Shown: positions 28,424 to 37,913 of the stretch, piece by piece | How the letters are laid out: every line of letters begins with the position of its first letter | How positions within the stretch are numbered: the first letter of the stretch is position 1 | Assembly: GCF_022631235.3 (NCBI RefSeq) | Contig: NZ_CP093310.2 | Location: 1,612,001-1,676,000, forward strand | Direction of reading: 5' to 3' | DNA: 64,000 bases | DNA from: Psychrobacter raelei | GTDB lineage: Bacteria > Pseudomonadota > Gammaproteobacteria > Pseudomonadales > Moraxellaceae | Translations under genes and position numbers: made by a program | Notes under the pieces: generated by a model | Told to the model about the DNA's origin: nothing | The model's database searches: none | Seen by the model: only the letters and a program-made list of their open reading frames with translations

Positions 28424-30745
28424 TTAGCCTTGACGAGTGGCTAGGTTCATACCAATTTTATTTGCCAACTCCGCAAAGCCTGGGAAGCTGGTATTCACGG
28501 TTTCTACCCCTTGAATGGTAATGGTGTCAGTAGCACGCAAGCTTGCCACAGAGAAGCTCATCGCGATACGGTGATCGTGGTGAGAGTAGATTTCACCGCC
28601 GCCAAACACCGCTTGATGAGATTGACCATCACCTTTACCCTCGATAATAATGCCATCTTCAGTTACTGTACAGTCCACACCCAATTGGGTCAGACCATCT
28701 GCCATTACTGCGATACGATCTGATTCTTTTACACGAAGCTCTTTGGCTCCCGTTAACACGGTTTGACCTTGGGCACAGCTGGCGGCAACGAATAGCACTG
28801 GAAACTCATCAATCGCCAAGGGCACTAGCGCCTCTGGAATGGTAATGCCTTTTAACTGAGCCGACTTGATAGTGATATCTGCCACAGGCTCACCGCCCAC
28901 AAAAGTCTCATTACTTAGGCTAATGTCTGCACCCATAAGCTTTAAAATATCAATGATACCAGTACGTGTCGGATTCATACCCACTTGAGTGATGGTAATT
29001 TGGCTGTCTTTGGCAATAGAGGCCGCCACCATAAAAAATGCTGCTGAGGAGATATCAGCAGGTACAGCAATATCACAAGCAGTCAGCTTACCGCCGCCCT
29101 CAACGCTGATGGTATTGCCCTCGACTTCCACATCATAACCAAACGCGCTTAGCATACGCTCGGTGTGGTCACGGCTAATCTCTGGCTGAATTACGGTGGT
29201 CTTCCCCTCAGCCCATAGACCGGCCAAGATTAAGCAAGATTTTACCTGAGCTGAAGCCACCGGCATGTCGTAAGTGATGCCATGCAGCTTACTGCCACGC
29301 TTGTCGCTGCCCGTGATGCTAATAGGCGCCGTGCCTCGCTCTCCTGTGGTCTGTAAGGTGGCACCCATTTCACGCAGCGGCTTGGCCACACGCTCCATCG
29401 GGCGCTTAGATAAGCTTGCATCGCCGGTTAATACGCTATCGAAGCTTTGGGCGGCCAAAATACCCGATAATAGACGCATGGTAGTGCCTGAGTTCCCCAT
29501 ATATAAAGGGGTGCGACTAGGCTTTAGACCATTGATACCTACCCCATGAATGACCACATTACCATTTTCTGGCCCCTCAATAGTCACGCCCATGTCTCTA
29601 AAGGCTTGTAGTGTCGCTAGGGCATCCTCGCCTTCTAAAAAGCCACTTACCCGAGTCACGCCTTCAGCAAGGCTACCAAACATGATGCTACGATGTGATA
29701 TTGACTTATCACCCGGCACAGCGATAGTGCCATTAATGGTTGAGCTTGGAGTAATAATGTATGCACTAGAGGTATGGGTTGAGGTTGCCATAGAGTTTTC
29801 CGTATTGGTTTTTGTGTTAGATATTTCCGTGATATTTTTAGTATAGGGGGTACCGGTTAGCATATGCCCAAAGTGCTTTCTGGCAGACTGAGCGCGGCCT
29901 AAAAGCCCCAGTAGCTGAGTTGAATCCTCATCTTGAATAAGGCGGCGCAGCTTAGCTAGATATTGACTGTATTCATCTAATGCATTTAACAAAGCAGGTT
30001 TGTTGGCAATAAAAATATCATGCCACATTACCGGATCGCTTGCGGCAATGCGGGTAAAATCGCGAAACCCGCCAGCAGCATAACGAAAAATATCCATATT
30101 ATCATCATGATCCGCCAACTGCTCAACCAGATTAAAAGCCAACAAATGCGGCAAGTGACTGGTGTAAGCCAATACTGCATCGTGATGTGCCACATCCATT
30201 TTCATGACTGTCGCGCCCACACTCTGCCACAACTGGCTGATTTGAGCAATGGCCTTAGGTGTGGTGCTTTTTAACTCACACACAATCAGGCTGTGATTGA
30301 CAAACAAATGACTGCGGCGGGCATGAAATCCAGACTGCTCGGCACCGGCTATTGGGTGTGCAGGCACAAACCCTGTGGGCAGCTGACCAAAAGCCTTTTG
30401 TGCGGCATCTACCACGTTCTGTTTGGTACTACTGACATCGCTAATTAAACACGCTGTCGTAATCAGACCTTGCTGCATAGCGCTGTTAATATCAGCAAAT
30501 ACAGCACCCACTGCCTTGACCGGTACCGCTAGGATAATACAATCACTACCTGCGACTACCTCAAACAGTGAGTCGCTCCCCTTATCAATAACGCCTGCCT
30601 CTATCGCTGACTTAATACTAGGAGCATGTCTGTCTACGGCCACAAGCTTTGCAGCCAACTGTCTGTCCCTAATTGCTTGAGCAAGGCTTGCGCCAATAAG
30701 GCCCAGACCAACAATACAAACCTGTTCAAACAACATATGCGCCAA
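28424..30745 (-). CDS. tyrA-aroA: Fused prephenate dehydrogenase / EPSP synthase
   Basis: 773 residues, two enzymes in one chain. Residues about 5-300 are prephenate dehydrogenase: Rossmann motif GLGLIGASLAQAI, LAVPVKAV, the active-site stretch PAHPIAGAEQSG. A polar linker rich in Thr/Asn/Ser (about 300-325) follows. Residues about 328-773 are 5-enolpyruvylshikimate-3-phosphate synthase: PGDKSISHRS, MGNSGTTMRLLSG, KESDRIAVM, HHDHRIAM. Steps in tyrosine and chorismate synthesis. The same fusion is known in Moraxellaceae and Pseudomonas relatives. Third gene of the pheA-hisC-tyrA/aroA block; 54 bp after hisC. Met4 is an alternative start. Confidence 0.96.
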   Translation of the reverse strand: MAHMLFEQVCIVGLGLIGASLAQAIRDRQLAAKLVAVDRHAPSIKSAIEAGVIDKGSDSLFEVVAGSDCIILAVPVKAVGAVFADINSAMQQGLITTACLISDVSSTKQNVVDAAQKAFGQLPTGFVPAHPIAGAEQSGFHARRSHLFVNHSLIVCELKSTTPKAIAQISQLWQSVGATVMKMDVAHHDAVLAYTSHLPHLLAFNLVEQLADHDDNMDIFRYAAGGFRDFTRIAASDPVMWHDIFIANKPALLNALDEYSQYLAKLRRLIQDEDSTQLLGLLGRAQSARKHFGHMLTGTPYTKNITEISNTKTNTENSMATSTHTSSAYIITPSSTINGTIAVPGDKSISHRSIMFGSLAEGVTRVSGFLEGEDALATLQAFRDMGVTIEGPENGNVVIHGVGINGLKPSRTPLYMGNSGTTMRLLSGILAAQSFDSVLTGDASLSKRPMERVAKPLREMGATLQTTGERGTAPISITGSDKRGSKLHGITYDMPVASAQVKSCLILAGLWAEGKTTVIQPEISRDHTERMLSAFGYDVEVEGNTISVEGGGKLTACDIAVPADISSAAFFMVAASIAKDSQITITQVGMNPTRTGIIDILKLMGADISLSNETFVGGEPVADITIKSAQLKGITIPEALVPLAIDEFPVLFVAASCAQGQTVLTGAKELRVKESDRIAVMADGLTQLGVDCTVTEDGIIIEGKGDGQSHQAVFGGGEIYSHHDHRIAMSFSVASLRATDTITIQGVETVNTSFPGFAELANKIGMNLATRQG

Positions 30746-30799
30746 ACCTATCTTATCTTGTTATGTGAGTAATCAATAAAACCACGTCAGTATAACCGA

Positions 30800-31903
30800 C
30801 TACAGGGACTGCAACGTATCACGCAGGGTATCTATCAATCTTGTATTGTCCTCAGGCGTTCCCACAGTGATACGCAGCCACTCGGGCAGACCATACGCAG
30901 TCAGTGGATACACAATCACTCCTTGCTCCAATAAGGCCTGATTAATACTTTGAGCATCCCCCACGTTGACCATCACAAAGTTGGCATAGGATTTGACGAA
31001 ACCCAAACCCAGTGCATCAAATTGCTTGCATATCCAGCGCATCTGACCATCATTGATTTTATGCACTTTGGCAATAAAGTCTTGATCACCCAAGGCCGCC
31101 ACAGCAGCTGATTGCGCCACCAGACTCACATTAAAAGGCTGACGCACTCTATCAAGCATAGTTGCCACTTCAGGATGGCTCAACGCATAACCCACGCGTA
31201 GACCTGCCAGCCCATAAGCTTTAGAGAAAGTGCGCACAATAATCACATTATCAAAATCCTCAAGTAAAGCGCGATTATTACTCTCAGGGCTATACTCGAC
31301 ATAGGCTTCATCTAGCACCACCAACACATGTGAGGGCACTTGAGCGACAAAATCACGTATCTCTTCACTGCTTAACAAGGTGCCGGTCGGGTTGTTAGGA
31401 TTGGCAATAAATACCAAGCGCGCATTGGGGGTATGTTGAACCGCATCAAGCATAGCCGGTAAATCATGACCATAGCGCTTAGCGGGTACTTCAACACCCT
31501 TAGCCCCTAGTATCTTAGCCAGCATAGCGTACACAATAAAAGCATATTCGCTATAAATAATGGCATCTTCATGGCCCACAAAGGTACGGGCTATCAAGTC
31601 GAGCAAATCGTTAGAGCCATTACCTAAAGTGACCTGCTTACTGTGCACCTCATTAAAATACGCTAACGCTTGTTTAAGGTCATGCCCTTTGCCATCTGGG
31701 TAGCGAGCCAATTGCCCCAGCTGCTCAGTGATGGCCAAGGTTACGTAAGGCGAGCACCCTAGCGGGTTCTCGTTGCTGGCAAGCTTTAAGACATCATTTA
31801 CCTCATACTCACGTTTGAGCTCCTCCACAGACCTACTCGATTGATAAGCGCTTAGGGTGGCTATGCTGGCGTAAGCTGGGGTTGCAAATGTCTTTTGACT
31901 CAT
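30800..31903 (-). CDS. hisC: Histidinol-phosphate / aromatic aminotransferase
   Basis: 367 residues, fold type I PLP aminotransferase. The opening LKLASNENPLGCSP, the NPNNPTGTLLS stretch, LDEAYVEY, and the PLP lysine in RTFSKAYGLAGLRVGYA are all present. It should transaminate imidazole-acetol phosphate. Its place between pheA and tyrA-aroA suggests that it also, or mainly, transaminates aromatic keto acids; HisC-like enzymes with this role are known. 78 bp after pheA. Confidence 0.93.
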   Translation of the reverse strand: MSQKTFATPAYASIATLSAYQSSRSVEELKREYEVNDVLKLASNENPLGCSPYVTLAITEQLGQLARYPDGKGHDLKQALAYFNEVHSKQVTLGNGSNDLLDLIARTFVGHEDAIIYSEYAFIVYAMLAKILGAKGVEVPAKRYGHDLPAMLDAVQHTPNARLVFIANPNNPTGTLLSSEEIRDFVAQVPSHVLVVLDEAYVEYSPESNNRALLEDFDNVIIVRTFSKAYGLAGLRVGYALSHPEVATMLDRVRQPFNVSLVAQSAAVAALGDQDFIAKVHKINDGQMRWICKQFDALGLGFVKSYANFVMVNVGDAQSINQALLEQGVIVYPLTAYGLPEWLRITVGTPEDNTRLIDTLRDTLQSL

Positions 31904-31981
31904 GATACTACCTTTATAAGTGGGCCTTTATAGGGCTATTGAACGTTTAACTTTTAGGTTTTTTAGGTTAATGGCTAGCGC

Positions 31982-33130
31982 TTAAATCACAGCTTGCGGA
32001 TAAGAGCCTAAGACACGAACATCTCGAACTAAAGGACGAATCTCTTCAATGGCCGCGCGCACATTTTCATCCTCAATATGACCTTCCATATCAATAAAGA
32101 ACACATAAGACCATTTATTAGGGCGCTCAGGACGGGTCTCGATGCTGGTCATAGATACGCCGTGCTTAGATAATGGCTTTAAAATCTCAATTAAGGCGCC
32201 CGCTTTATTATGCGCTGAGACCAAAATAGAGGTTTTGTCTTGGCCTGAAGGCGCAATATCTTCATGACCTATGATCAAAAATCGAGTGGTGTTACCTGGA
32301 TTATCTTCAATATTTTCATGCAGCTTATGTAATCCGTATTCTGCGACAGCCACATCACCGGCAATCGCCGCTGAGTGCCATTCGTTCTTAAGACGGCGCG
32401 CCGCCTCCCCATTGCTTGACACTTGAACACGCTCAACATTAGGATAATTCACATCTAGCCAATGACGGCACTGTGCCAACGACTGCTGATGTGAATAAAT
32501 ACGGCTTAGACTATCCACCTTGGTATGCTCAGCCACTAAGAAGTTTTGATGAATGGGCAGCTCCACCTCACCAATAATTTTTAGAGTAGAGCCTAAAAAC
32601 CCATCGAGTGTGTGGTTAACAACGCCTTCAGAGGAGTTCTCAACAGGCACAACCCCATACATAGCAGAACCCGACTCCACCTCACGAAATACATCGGTAA
32701 TGGTGGTTAACGGCACGGTGGTTGACGCTTTGCCAAAGTGTTTCAGCGCAGCAGCGTGAGTAAAGGTACCGACTGGGCCCAAAAAGGCAATTTTTTGCGG
32801 GGCTTCTAAGTCCAAACAAACCGACATAATCTCACGAAATAAGCGCGCCATTTTTTCATCACTAATGGGACTGTCTGACGCTTGATTGCGCTTCATGATG
32901 TTTTTTAGCACCTGTGCTTCTCGCTCTGGGCGATAAAAGATAGGATTAGACTCTACCTCATCGGCGTGCTCTTTTTTAAAGATGGCCACTTCTTGAGCCA
33001 ATTTGGCACGGTTGCTAATAAGTTGTAAAATCTCGCCGTCTACGTGATCAATTTTTTGGCGAAGCTCACCTAATACATTTGTCGAGGCTGCTTGAGCCGC
33101 ATTATTATCGTTATTTGTTGACGAAGTCAT
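31982..33130 (-). CDS. pheA: Bifunctional chorismate mutase / prephenate dehydratase
   Basis: 382 residues. After a 20-residue low-complexity start (Asn/Ala-rich), the AroQ chorismate mutase lies at about 23-105 (LRQKIDHVDGEILQLISNRA). The dehydratase domain starts at FLGPVGTFTHAAAL and includes VPVENSSEGVVNHTLD and the catalytic threonine region NTTRFLII. The C-terminal ACT domain (about 298-375) has GALIEILKPLSKHG and ETRP, the site for phenylalanine feedback. First gene of the block. A small palindrome lies about 45 bp upstream. Confidence 0.95.
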   Translation of the reverse strand: MTSSTNNDNNAAQAASTNVLGELRQKIDHVDGEILQLISNRAKLAQEVAIFKKEHADEVESNPIFYRPEREAQVLKNIMKRNQASDSPISDEKMARLFREIMSVCLDLEAPQKIAFLGPVGTFTHAAALKHFGKASTTVPLTTITDVFREVESGSAMYGVVPVENSSEGVVNHTLDGFLGSTLKIIGEVELPIHQNFLVAEHTKVDSLSRIYSHQQSLAQCRHWLDVNYPNVERVQVSSNGEAARRLKNEWHSAAIAGDVAVAEYGLHKLHENIEDNPGNTTRFLIIGHEDIAPSGQDKTSILVSAHNKAGALIEILKPLSKHGVSMTSIETRPERPNKWSYVFFIDMEGHIEDENVRAAIEEIRPLVRDVRVLGSYPQAVI

Positions 33131-33473
33131 AAAAAAGCCTATAGGTCATGTTATGATAATTGGATAAGTTACACGTCATAAAAATGACGTTTCATCCAAG
33201 CGACTTTATAAAAAAAAGTCCTAATAAAGTAACTATAACAAACTTACGCCCTGTTAAGATAGCGCCGTTTAAATACCAACTTCACTGAGCTTCCATTGTA
33301 CCGTACGGTTTTTGGAATGTTTAGCATATTTTTAATGGTATTAAGCACATAGCTAGTTTAATATGCAGGCGAAATTAACGCTAGGGTGTCCTGCCTGATT
33401 GCTCAAGTTAGCACAAAATCAGGCCAAGATACCCTTGATATTTTTTAATCTCATAGAAACAAATTAGGAATAC
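33131..33473. other. Divergent intergenic region pheA/tal
   Basis: About 340 bp holding the promoters of both genes. Apart from the small palindrome at 33173-33190 I see no attenuator-like leader peptide rich in Phe codons and no clear RNA element. Confidence 0.45.
33173..33190. promoter_or_regulatory. Small palindrome upstream of pheA
   Basis: ACGTCAT and ATGACGT separated by four A residues, a perfect 7-bp inverted repeat about 45 bp before the pheA start. Could be an operator or a leader hairpin. No known regulator is implied. Confidence 0.35.
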
Positions 33474-33476
33474 ATG

Positions 33477-34424
33477 ATGAGTGCCTTATCTCAATTACAG
33501 ACCATGACCACCATTGTTGCTGATACCGGTGATTTAAGCGCCATTGCACGCTTAAAACCAGTTGATGCAACGACCAACCCTAGCCTCATTACCAAAGCAC
33601 TCACTCACCCTGACAAGCAGGCCATGTTATCTGACACCCTAAATCGCTACTCAAATCATGGCGAGGATATGATTGATAAAGTAATCGATGACTTGACCAT
33701 CCAAGTGGGCTTAGACATCCTAAAACTTATCGATGGCCGTGTGTCTACTGAAGTTGATGCCCGCTTATCTTATGATACTGAGGCCACCATTGCCAAAGCG
33801 CATGAGTTTATGGAAGCGTATGCGCGTGCCGGCGTGGATAAAGAGCGCATCTTAATTAAGATTGCTGCCACTTGGCAGGGTATTAAAGCGGCTGAACAGC
33901 TTGAAAAAGAAGGCATTCATTGTAACCTGACGTTGATTTTTGGTCAGCATCAAGCCGTTGCCTGTGCTGAGTCTGGCGTGACTTTGATTTCACCTTTTGT
34001 AGGCCGTATTCTAGATTGGCAAAAGCGCGAGCAAAACCGTCAAATTATCCCAATTAGCGATGATATGGGCGTGCAATCTGTAAAGCGTACGTATCAGTAT
34101 TACAAACAGCACGGCTACAACACGCAAGTAATGGGTGCAAGCTTTAGAAGTGTAGAGCAAATACTTGCCTTGGCCGGTTGCGATTTATTGACCATTTCAC
34201 CTGACTTACTTGATGAGCTAGCGGCTTTAGATACCCCAGTTGAGCAAGTATTATCACCTAAAATGGCAAGTGACATCATGCCAAAAGTCAGCCTAACTGA
34301 AGCACAGTTTAATGCCGCTTACGAACAAGATAGCATCACTCAGCACTTATTGCCCAAAGGTATCGATGGCTTTATCGCTGCTCGTGATGAGCTGGCCAAA
34401 GCCTTACATCAATTGGTAAAGTAA
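33477..34424 (+). CDS. tal: Transaldolase
   Basis: 315 residues (316 if the preceding ATG at 33474 is used). The AGGA site ends seven bases before 33477 and only four before 33474, so the second ATG is preferred. Non-oxidative pentose phosphate pathway enzyme. Features: DATTNPSLITKA near the start, GRVSTEVDARLSYD, the Schiff-base lysine in RILIKIAATWQGI, and CNLTLIFGQHQAVAC. Complete, usual length, single gene, with a perfect palindromic terminator shared with apt. Confidence 0.96.
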   Translation: MSALSQLQTMTTIVADTGDLSAIARLKPVDATTNPSLITKALTHPDKQAMLSDTLNRYSNHGEDMIDKVIDDLTIQVGLDILKLIDGRVSTEVDARLSYDTEATIAKAHEFMEAYARAGVDKERILIKIAATWQGIKAAEQLEKEGIHCNLTLIFGQHQAVACAESGVTLISPFVGRILDWQKREQNRQIIPISDDMGVQSVKRTYQYYKQHGYNTQVMGASFRSVEQILALAGCDLLTISPDLLDELAALDTPVEQVLSPKMASDIMPKVSLTEAQFNAAYEQDSITQHLLPKGIDGFIAARDELAKALHQLVK

Positions 34425-34456
34425 TGAATCGATAAGCTTTAGGCTTATAAAAATCC

Positions 34457-34495
34457 AAAAAAAACTCTACTGCCTAGGCAGTAGAGTTTTTTTTG
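34457..34495. terminator. Bidirectional terminator tal/apt
   Basis: A8 CTCTACTGC CTAG GCAGTAGAG T8: a perfect palindrome with A and T tracts on either side, so it serves both convergent genes. Confidence 0.95.
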
Positions 34496-34508
34496 TATCA
34501 AAGAGATT

Positions 34509-35081
34509 TTAGCCTTCAAGCACAGTATAGACGGGTACTGGGAAGGTATCATGCAAATCTACCAAGTCTAGCAATACCAACACGCCCGCCACGCTATGAC
34601 CTGCTTCGATGCACAAATGATAAGCTGTTTTTAAGGTGCCGCCAGTGGCTAAAATATCATCAACCAATAGCACATTACAGGCATGTAGGCCGTCTTGAAT
34701 CTCTAACGTATCACTGCCGTACTCAAGGGCGTAAGACTTATTGGCTACCGGAGGTGGTAATTTACCAGGCTTACGTAGCAGCATCATGCCCTTGCCCAAG
34801 CGGCCTGCCAATAGGCTGGCAAATATAAAGCCGCGCGCTTCGATGGCCACAAAGCAATCAATCTCCTCTAACATACCCTCTGGCAAAGCATCCAACATGG
34901 CATCAATGACTTCATTGACATGATTAAGCAGTAAAGGGGTAATATCATAAAAATCAATACCAGGCTTTGGAAAATCAGGCACAGTACGAATGGCTTGCCA
35001 AAGCGGATGCTGGCAGCGCGTCGACTGCTCTACGTTGGCCTGATTAGAAGGACTAGAAGAATTAGGGGTTTGATTACTCAT
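34509..35081 (-). CDS. apt: Adenine phosphoribosyltransferase
   Basis: 190 residues. Purine salvage: adenine plus PRPP to AMP. Features: PDFPKPGIDFYDITPLL, CFVAIEARGFIFASLLAGRL, and the PRPP loop VLLVDDILATGGTLKTA. About 20 extra polar residues precede the core, so a slightly later start is possible, though no better ribosome site is evident. Convergent with tal. Confidence 0.95.
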   Translation of the reverse strand: MSNQTPNSSSPSNQANVEQSTRCQHPLWQAIRTVPDFPKPGIDFYDITPLLLNHVNEVIDAMLDALPEGMLEEIDCFVAIEARGFIFASLLAGRLGKGMMLLRKPGKLPPPVANKSYALEYGSDTLEIQDGLHACNVLLVDDILATGGTLKTAYHLCIEAGHSVAGVLVLLDLVDLHDTFPVPVYTVLEG

Positions 35082-35337
35082 AAATGATTTCCAATACTCA
35101 TTGGTCTATTAGGTCATATTATATTTTAACATATCTTGAGTTGCGCGTGCGGCCGCAGCGCCAATTACCCTGCCTAATCACTGATAATTTTGAGCAGATT
35201 TATCCCATAAGACTCAAAATACTCAAGGTGATACTTACGGTTAGATAGCAGTTATTGAGCGGCAGTTACTGGTGAGCGGTTAAAGTGTAATTGTGGGCAA
35301 TGTAAGCTCACTAACAGTTACACTGCAAGATTTGGTT

Positions 35338-35346
35338 TGCTATAAT
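35338..35346 (+). promoter_or_regulatory. Extended -10 promoter for the rubredoxin gene
   Basis: TGCTATAAT, a perfect extended -10 element about 105 bp before the rubredoxin ATG. The -35 position (TTACAC at 35318) is poor, which is usual for extended -10 promoters. The rest of the 35082-35450 gap shows nothing recognisable. Confidence 0.55.
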
Positions 35347-35450
35347 CAGTCTGTGAAATTTGAGTTTATCCTTGTTTACTAGAATCTTGATTCAGATGAG
35401 AGTTTCTAGCTCAAGCAGGATGGTTACTTTGTTTATTAAAGAGTGCTTTT

Positions 35451-35615
35451 ATGAAAAAATGGGAATGTATCATTTGTGGCTGGGTATATGATGAGGCGTT
35501 AGGCTGTCCAGAGGAAGGGATTGCGCCAGGAACCAAATGGGAAGATATCCCCGATGACTGGACGTGCCCTGAATGCGGCGTAGGTAAACTAGATTTTGAG
35601 ATGTCAGAAATCTAA
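35451..35615 (+). CDS. rubA: Rubredoxin
   Basis: 54-residue iron protein. Two metal-binding knuckles are seen: CIICGWVYDEALG and CPECGVGKLDFE, with the typical core PGTKWEDIPDDW between them. A small one-electron carrier, often serving alkane hydroxylases or oxygen/peroxide reduction systems; no such partner lies next to it. Two alpha/beta hydrolase genes follow on the same strand starting 52 bp later, so shared transcription is possible. Too short for common length cut-offs but unmistakable. Confidence 0.96.
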   Translation: MKKWECIICGWVYDEALGCPEEGIAPGTKWEDIPDDWTCPECGVGKLDFEMSEI

Positions 35616-35667
35616 AGGCTCAGCTCAGCTGCCATACCCCTAGGATGTACCAAAAGGATTCCCCCTT

Positions 35668-36627
35668 ATGCGCAAGCGCTCAACAGACTATCAGTGGTAC
35701 CCCTCACCCGTCTCTGACTTTATGCAGCAGGCCATCATTCCGGTCTCTGATGAGATTGAATTGTGTGTTGAGGTGGGGGGCAACCCGAACAATCCGCCCC
35801 TATTACTGATCATGGGACTGGGCTCGCAGCTGATTTTTTGGCCCGATTCGCTACTAAAGCGCCTTATCGATGCCGGCTTCTACATTATTCGCTATGACAA
35901 TCGTGACATTGGCTTATCAACTAAGATTAAGCGCGATGACCTGCCTCGGGTCAATACCTTGTCAGCCATGTTTAAGCTGCAGTTTGGACTCGATAACTCG
36001 CAGACGCCGGTGCCCTATCGCTTAACTGATATGGCAGATGATGCCGCCCATTTAATTCAAGCTCTGGGTCTGTCTCAAGTGCATGTTTTAGGGGCATCTA
36101 TGGGCGGTATCATTGCTCAGATTTTATCGGCAAAGTATCCTCATTTAATCAATCGCTTGGCGCTTATCTTCTCAACTAATAACAAACCATTATTGGCCCC
36201 GCCACGTCCAAAGCAGTTGTATACCTTAATTAAGCGCCCTGATAGTCATGCTGAAGAGGACATTGTCAATCATGGCAAATGGTTTATAAAAACGGTGGGC
36301 TCCAAAGGCCATATTAATGAGCAAGCAGTGGCTGATATTGCCCGCCTACGCTATCAGCGCTGTTTTTATCCAGCCGGCACGTTACAGCAGCTGACGGCTA
36401 TCTTAATGACCGGCTCAATTCAGCCTTACAGTAAAGAGGTCAAAGCCCCTACCTTGGTGATGCATGGCAGTAATGATGGCTTATTACCTCCCTCACATGG
36501 CAAAGCTGTGGCCAGTGACATCCCCAATGCCAAATTCAAGCTTATAAAAGGCATGTCTCATGATTTGCCTGAGTATTTCCAGCCGTTTATCGTCAGTCAA
36601 TTAAAGCGCCACATGCTACAAATATAG
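35668..36627 (+). CDS. Alpha/beta hydrolase, copy 1 of a tandem pair
   Basis: 319 residues of the alpha/beta hydrolase fold. The oxyanion strand LLLIMGLGSQLIFWP, the RYDNRDIGLS strand, the nucleophile elbow GASMGG, the acid in VMHGSNDGLLPP and the histidine in KGMSHDLPEYF make a complete catalytic triad. No signal peptide. Probably an esterase or lipase-like enzyme; substrate unknown. The next gene is a clear paralogue. Lies just after rubredoxin. Confidence 0.88.
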   Translation: MRKRSTDYQWYPSPVSDFMQQAIIPVSDEIELCVEVGGNPNNPPLLLIMGLGSQLIFWPDSLLKRLIDAGFYIIRYDNRDIGLSTKIKRDDLPRVNTLSAMFKLQFGLDNSQTPVPYRLTDMADDAAHLIQALGLSQVHVLGASMGGIIAQILSAKYPHLINRLALIFSTNNKPLLAPPRPKQLYTLIKRPDSHAEEDIVNHGKWFIKTVGSKGHINEQAVADIARLRYQRCFYPAGTLQQLTAILMTGSIQPYSKEVKAPTLVMHGSNDGLLPPSHGKAVASDIPNAKFKLIKGMSHDLPEYFQPFIVSQLKRHMLQI

Positions 36628-36784
36628 CGCAATACCTGCTGTGCTTGGTACAGGTTGCAAATTAAGACGCCTCACAGCGGCGTCATAAAACTGAAACAGC
36701 CCTGCTTTATGGTAGAGATAAGCTGCCGGTCGTATAACACCCGGCGTACTTAAGCCTGTCCACACCACTTTAGGTGCTTTGTTT

Positions 36785-37789
36785 ATGCCATGCTCTCACA
36801 CTCCCTATCAAATCAAGACCAAGCCCTCCAAATACGCTGATTTTATGCAAGCGTACAAAATAAAAACCCCAAAATATAAGTTTTATCTGGAGCGTGGCGG
36901 CGATACAGAGGATCCTATTATATTGCTGGTTATGGGGCTTGGTGCCCAGTCTTTGGTATGGTCGAATGTATTTTGTAAGCGCTTAATAGACAATGGCTTT
37001 CAAGTTATTCGCTTTGACAACAGAGACATTGGAAAATCCAGCAAGCTCAAACACAAAAATCCACTCAATCAAGTCTACAAGGCGCGCCGTAAAAAGCTGA
37101 AGCTGCTTGCTAAATTCAAACTCGGCCTACCCCTAACGCTTGATGATCAAAGCATTCCTTATACTTTGTATGATATGAGTGAGGATATCAACCAATTGCT
37201 TAATGCGCTACACATTGAGCGATGTCATGTGCTAGGTATGTCTATGGGGGGTATGATTGCACAGATTTTGGCCGCTCACTATCCGCACCGAATAGATAAA
37301 CTCGGCTTACTTGCTACCAGTAATAATAAGCCGTTATTGCCGCCGCCCAAATGGGATGCGCTAAGAGCTTTGACTCAGCCTATACCTGAAGACAAAGATC
37401 CGCAGCAAATCATCAATAACCATTTGCACCTACAAAGAACGATTGGCTCACCGGACTTTTTTGATGAAAATCTTGCTTTAAGTCGCACTAAGCTGCTGTA
37501 TAAGCGCCGGTTTTACCCCAAAGGAGTATCACGTCAGCTGCTGGCTATTTTGGCCACAGGTTCTTTGACCAAGATAGACAAGCTTATAAAACAGCCTACT
37601 CTTATTGTACATGGTGCTTGCGATCGACTCCTGCCACCGGCACATGGTCACAGTTTAGCCAAAACCATCGCTCATGCTAATTTTAAACTGATACCCGGAC
37701 TTGGCCATGATATCCCCTACCCTTTAGCCCGCTACCTTGCCGACCTATTCAGTGAGCACTTTTATACCTCTGATTCAGATGTCGCCTAA
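36785..37789 (+). CDS. Alpha/beta hydrolase, copy 2 of a tandem pair
   Basis: 334 residues from the ATG at 36785; a TTG at 36779 is in frame but less likely, and the ATG at 36845 aligns with an internal Met of copy 1. Same architecture: LLVMGLGAQSLVW, RFDNRDIGKS, nucleophile elbow GMSMGG, acid in VHGACDRLLPP, histidine in GLGHDIPYP. Carries a basic insertion (KARRKKLKLLAKFK) absent from copy 1. It arose by tandem duplication and has diverged well. Ends in a bidirectional terminator. Confidence 0.87.
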   Translation: MPCSHTPYQIKTKPSKYADFMQAYKIKTPKYKFYLERGGDTEDPIILLVMGLGAQSLVWSNVFCKRLIDNGFQVIRFDNRDIGKSSKLKHKNPLNQVYKARRKKLKLLAKFKLGLPLTLDDQSIPYTLYDMSEDINQLLNALHIERCHVLGMSMGGMIAQILAAHYPHRIDKLGLLATSNNKPLLPPPKWDALRALTQPIPEDKDPQQIINNHLHLQRTIGSPDFFDENLALSRTKLLYKRRFYPKGVSRQLLAILATGSLTKIDKLIKQPTLIVHGACDRLLPPAHGHSLAKTIAHANFKLIPGLGHDIPYPLARYLADLFSEHFYTSDSDVA

Positions 37790-37822
37790 TTAGACAGTGA
37801 GCTGTTTTTGACCGTTATTTTC

Positions 37823-37860
37823 AAAAAAAAGCGCCCTTTAAAGATATAAAGGGCGCTTTT
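37823..37860. terminator. Bidirectional terminator
   Basis: AAAAGCGCCCTTTA / TAAAGGGCGCTTTT hairpin with extra A and T tracts, between the second hydrolase and the convergent lipoprotein gene. Confidence 0.93.
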
Positions 37861-37913
37861 TAAGCAGATATAAGCTTAGCAAATCATTAGTAGCTGATTA
37901 TGCTATCAATGAA

